In this document: in pieces, positions 15,020 through 16,463 of the stretch | Layout: each line of letters starts with the position of its first letter | How positions within the stretch are numbered: the first letter of the stretch is position 1 | Assembly (NCBI GenBank): GCA_030636745.1 | Contig: DAOVWH010000029.1 | Span: forward strand, 1 to 16,463 | DNA from: UBA1672 sp023140905 | GTDB lineage: Bacteria; Pseudomonadota; Alphaproteobacteria; Micavibrionales; Micavibrionaceae | DNA length: 16,463 bases | Direction: 5' to 3' | Notes under the pieces: model-generated | Database searches by the model: none | Seen by the model: only the letters and a program-made list of their open reading frames with translations | Told to the model about the DNA's origin: nothing | Position numbers and translations under genes: made by a program

Positions 15020-15522
15020 TGTCTATAAAATCCTTTCATATGAACAAGTTTATAAAAGACAAAAGTCTTTATTACATCACACAGAAGAGAAACACTAACA
15101 CTCAAGTTAATGGAAACATCACTAGCAACAGGGGAAACGCAGTTACAAAGAAACTTCGAATACATCAAAATCAAGAAAATATAATTTCATTTTTCGATAT
15201 CAGATCGATTTTGCGGGCATTGAGTTGAAAAATCAAGGAAGTAGACTATTTTTTTGTAAAGCTTTTGTGTGTACTTAATTTTTACGCAAAATCCATGCAA
15301 TATTGTTATTGCTAATTCATTGCTGTAATTCTGTACTATTCTTAAATGAGGCTACTATATTTTGTATTTATCATGGTGATTGTTTTGTTTTTAACGTTTA
15401 ATTAATTTGCAAAGACATATAGAATTAAATTCACTTTAGACAACTTTAAGCCAAGATTGATCTTTTAATTGTGGTAGTCTAGTGTTATGACATACGACGT
15501 TAGGTAATCTTTGGAGAAATCT
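15020..15522. other. Long AT-rich spacer between divergent motA and ldtR, with dyads
   Basis: A 503-base stretch without a gene I can support. It must hold the promoters of both neighbours. Dyads seen are AAAGAC-AAAA-GTCTTT (15055-15070), close to motA; TCGAT-N5-ATCGA (15194-15208); and GCAATA-TTGT-TATTGC (15297-15312), followed by two more ATTGCT-like words. Any of these could be regulator sites; none matches a motif I can name. No clear sigma-28 or sigma-54 promoter for motA is visible. Confidence 0.4.
15457..15485 (+). promoter_or_regulatory. Candidate ldtR promoter
   Basis: TTGATC (15457-15462), a 17-base spacer and TAGTGT (15480-15485; 4 of 6 matches) lie about 38 bases before the GTG start. 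A start of transcription near 15492 would leave a 30-base leader containing the GGAG ribosome site. Confidence 0.3.
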
Positions 15523-15984
15523 GTGACAACACCATATTACGAAGCCATACAACTTATAGAACGTTTGCACCGCTATTTCCTTGATGTGCTGAAAGTTGAA
15601 CTGGATAAGAAAAACATTCAAGACATTAACAACGTGCAATGCATGATCCTCTATAACGTTGGTGAAGATGAGGTGACCGTGGGCGAGCTTACGATTCGCG
15701 GGTATTATCTTGGTTCAAACGTGTCTTATAATGTTAAAAAGATGGTCGAGAATGAATATCTAATTCAAGAGCGCTCCGTTCATGATAAACGCTCTATTCG
15801 TGTACGTTTGTCTGATAAGGGTATAGAGTTACGTAGCATGATTTCTGATATGTTTGCGCGTCATGAAGAGCAAATCGATGGTACCGAAGTGACAATGGAT
15901 CGTTTATCTGATCTGAACCAGACTCTTAAGATGTTGGAACGTTTCTGGGCGCAGCAAACAAACTTTTCCGGTAGTGGTTTCTAG
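15523..15984 (+). CDS. ldtR: MarR-family winged-helix regulator, LdtR type
   Basis: 153-residue DNA-binding regulator. In Liberibacter and rhizobia, LdtR controls an L,D-transpeptidase gene (ldtP) and responds to small aromatic ligands. Here residues 4-33 form the dimer helix (LIERLHRYFLDVLKVELDK). The recognition region RGYYLGSNVSYNVKKMVE (59-76) is the LdtR hallmark, and the wing contains HDKRSIRVRLSDKG (87-100). I chose GTG 15523 because GGAG sits 6 bases before it; a TTG at 15511 would place GGAG inside the gene. It is divergent from motA across a 503-base spacer and is followed by a small unknown gene and rpiB. The L,D-transpeptidase gene at 4839-6308 is an obvious candidate target but its promoter is shared with ilvD. 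Confidence 0.85.
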   Translation: MTTPYYEAIQLIERLHRYFLDVLKVELDKKNIQDINNVQCMILYNVGEDEVTVGELTIRGYYLGSNVSYNVKKMVENEYLIQERSVHDKRSIRVRLSDKGIELRSMISDMFARHEEQIDGTEVTMDRLSDLNQTLKMLERFWAQQTNFSGSGF

Positions 15985-16001
15985 GTACTGATCATAGGAC
16001 G

Positions 16002-16040
16002 CTTAAGTATAGTAGTTTCACTTAAGAATAATACATTTTT
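16002..16040 (+). terminator. Weak candidate terminator after ldtR
   Basis: CTTAAGT (16002-16008) pairs with ACTTAAG (16020-16026) over 7 bp with an 11-base loop, followed after 9 bases by a run of five T (16036-16040). The stem is AT-rich and the T run is late, so it would end transcription poorly. It could instead be a binding site in the leader of the next gene. Confidence 0.25.
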
Positions 16041-16086
16041 ATGGCGATAAAAAATTAGAAAAAAGCTTTATGAATGAGGGGGCGTG

Positions 16087-16290
16087 GTGCAGGATTCTCT
16101 GCTTTCTGGCCGTAACGTTATCATAGAATTTTATCCATTGGGACATTATGTCAAGGTATCTGCAATGGATGCACAAACGCTGACTGAAATTTCCATTCAA
16201 GGACCTGTGAGTGCGCCACGCGAGACGCTAAAGCATAATGCTCTTAAGCGTCTGGAATATGTTTTGAAAAAGAAGGGATTGATTTCATAA
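16087..16290 (+). CDS. Small conserved-looking alphaproteobacterial protein (DUF6898-like)
   Basis: 67 residues, cytoplasmic, with no signal or membrane segment. The layout IIEFYPLGHYVKVSAMDAQTLTEISI suggests a compact beta sheet, followed by a helix (about 43-62, ETLKHNALKRLEYVLKK). It resembles, from memory, the small DUF6898 family found near rpiB in alphaproteobacteria; I cannot check this. The function is unknown. Two GTG codons stand side by side (16084 and 16087); I chose the second because the strong GAGG (16076-16079) is then 7 bases away. It lies between ldtR and rpiB, with 57 bases to rpiB, so it may share a transcript with rpiB. Confidence 0.7.
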   Translation: MQDSLLSGRNVIIEFYPLGHYVKVSAMDAQTLTEISIQGPVSAPRETLKHNALKRLEYVLKKKGLIS

Positions 16291-16347
16291 CCTGTTAGGG
16301 ACTATAAATTGTGTCTCGTTACAAAACAAATAATAGGAAATAAGCCT

Positions 16348-16463
16348 ATGGAAACAATTGCTATTGCCTGTGATCATGGTGGGTATGATCTAAAAAAAAT
16401 CATCAAAAAACACTATGTAGCTCAATATGATTTTATAGACCTTGGAACTAATTCTCCTGATTC
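16348..16463 (+). CDS. rpiB: Ribose-5-phosphate isomerase B, N-terminal part (cut by window edge)
   Basis: Interconverts ribose 5-phosphate and ribulose 5-phosphate in the pentose phosphate pathway. Only 38 codons are present. The opening METIAIACDHGGYDLKKIIK contains the phosphate-site Asp9-His10-Gly-Gly and the following helix typical of RpiB, and DLGTNSPD matches the next conserved loop. The catalytic cysteine lies outside the window. The ribosome site AGGAA is 8 bases before ATG 16348. Confidence 0.9.
   Translation, partial: METIAIACDHGGYDLKKIIKKHYVAQYDFIDLGTNSPD

Noticed and set aside
15035..15062. Sigma-70-like promoter TTGTCT-N16-TATGAA directly before motA (minus strand)
   Set aside because: Transcription would begin near 15028, downstream of the motA ribosome site (AAAGGA), so the message could not be translated normally.
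15050..15080. Flagellar sigma-28 promoter for motA (TAAAG-like word on the minus strand)
   Set aside because: The expected GCCGATAA-type -10 box is absent at the right distance.
15019..15228. Small open frame on the plus strand opposite the motA start
   Set aside because: It starts at a TTG without a ribosome site, overlaps the motA control region, and its composition looks like random AT-rich DNA.
16074..16089. ATG at 16070 or 16074 as start of the small gene before rpiB
   Set aside because: Both are out of frame with the 67-residue protein; the GTG codons after GAGGGGG fit better.

Overview
The window carries a block of mostly housekeeping chromosome from an AT-rich alphaproteobacterium. 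I estimate about 40% G+C by eye. The lineage call rests on a MarR regulator with the LdtR signature, a motA-motB pair of alphaproteobacterial type, a LipB of the alphaproteobacterial form, a NadX-type aspartate dehydrogenase and a small rpiB-adjacent protein. I cannot name a genus; a Rhodospirillales- or Micavibrio-like low-GC lineage is a guess.

Layout. 1-339 is the start of serS (minus strand, cut by the window edge), followed by lipB (minus). Between lipB and the divergent tRNA-Leu(GAG) lies a compact cluster of hairpins (1159-1282) that resembles a dispersed palindromic repeat. Just after the tRNA comes a small accessory-looking stretch (about 1.5-2.9 kb). It holds an orphan secreted, lysine- and cysteine-rich protein, a structured non-coding region with a 14-bp perfect palindrome and a possible minus-strand small RNA or terminator, and an XRE-type regulator (minus).

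The middle is a dense run of plus-strand genes: ilvD (branched-chain amino acid synthesis), overlapping an L,D-transpeptidase of the YcbB/LdtD type; then a Tat-exported DUF882/MepK-type peptidase; then folK and folP (folate). Next is a two-gene minus-strand unit (aspartate dehydrogenase and a histidine phosphatase), which meets folP tail to tail with no spacer. Then come recO and parC on the plus strand, meeting motB and motA (minus) tail to tail.

Across a 503-bp spacer from motA is the divergent ldtR, followed by a small conserved-looking protein and the start of rpiB at the right edge.

Functional theme. Besides housekeeping enzymes, the window gathers a cell-wall set: an enzyme that makes 3-3 peptidoglycan cross-links (Ldt), a likely enzyme that cuts them (MepK-like), a regulator whose relatives control an L,D-transpeptidase (LdtR), and the stator protein MotB, which must grip peptidoglycan. 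The transpeptidase appears to have lost the peptidoglycan-binding domain usual in its family. No CRISPR array, transposase or complete mobile element is visible. I do not see a clear new multi-gene system. The least explained parts are the hairpin cluster, the palindromic non-coding region beside the XRE gene, and the orphan secreted protein.
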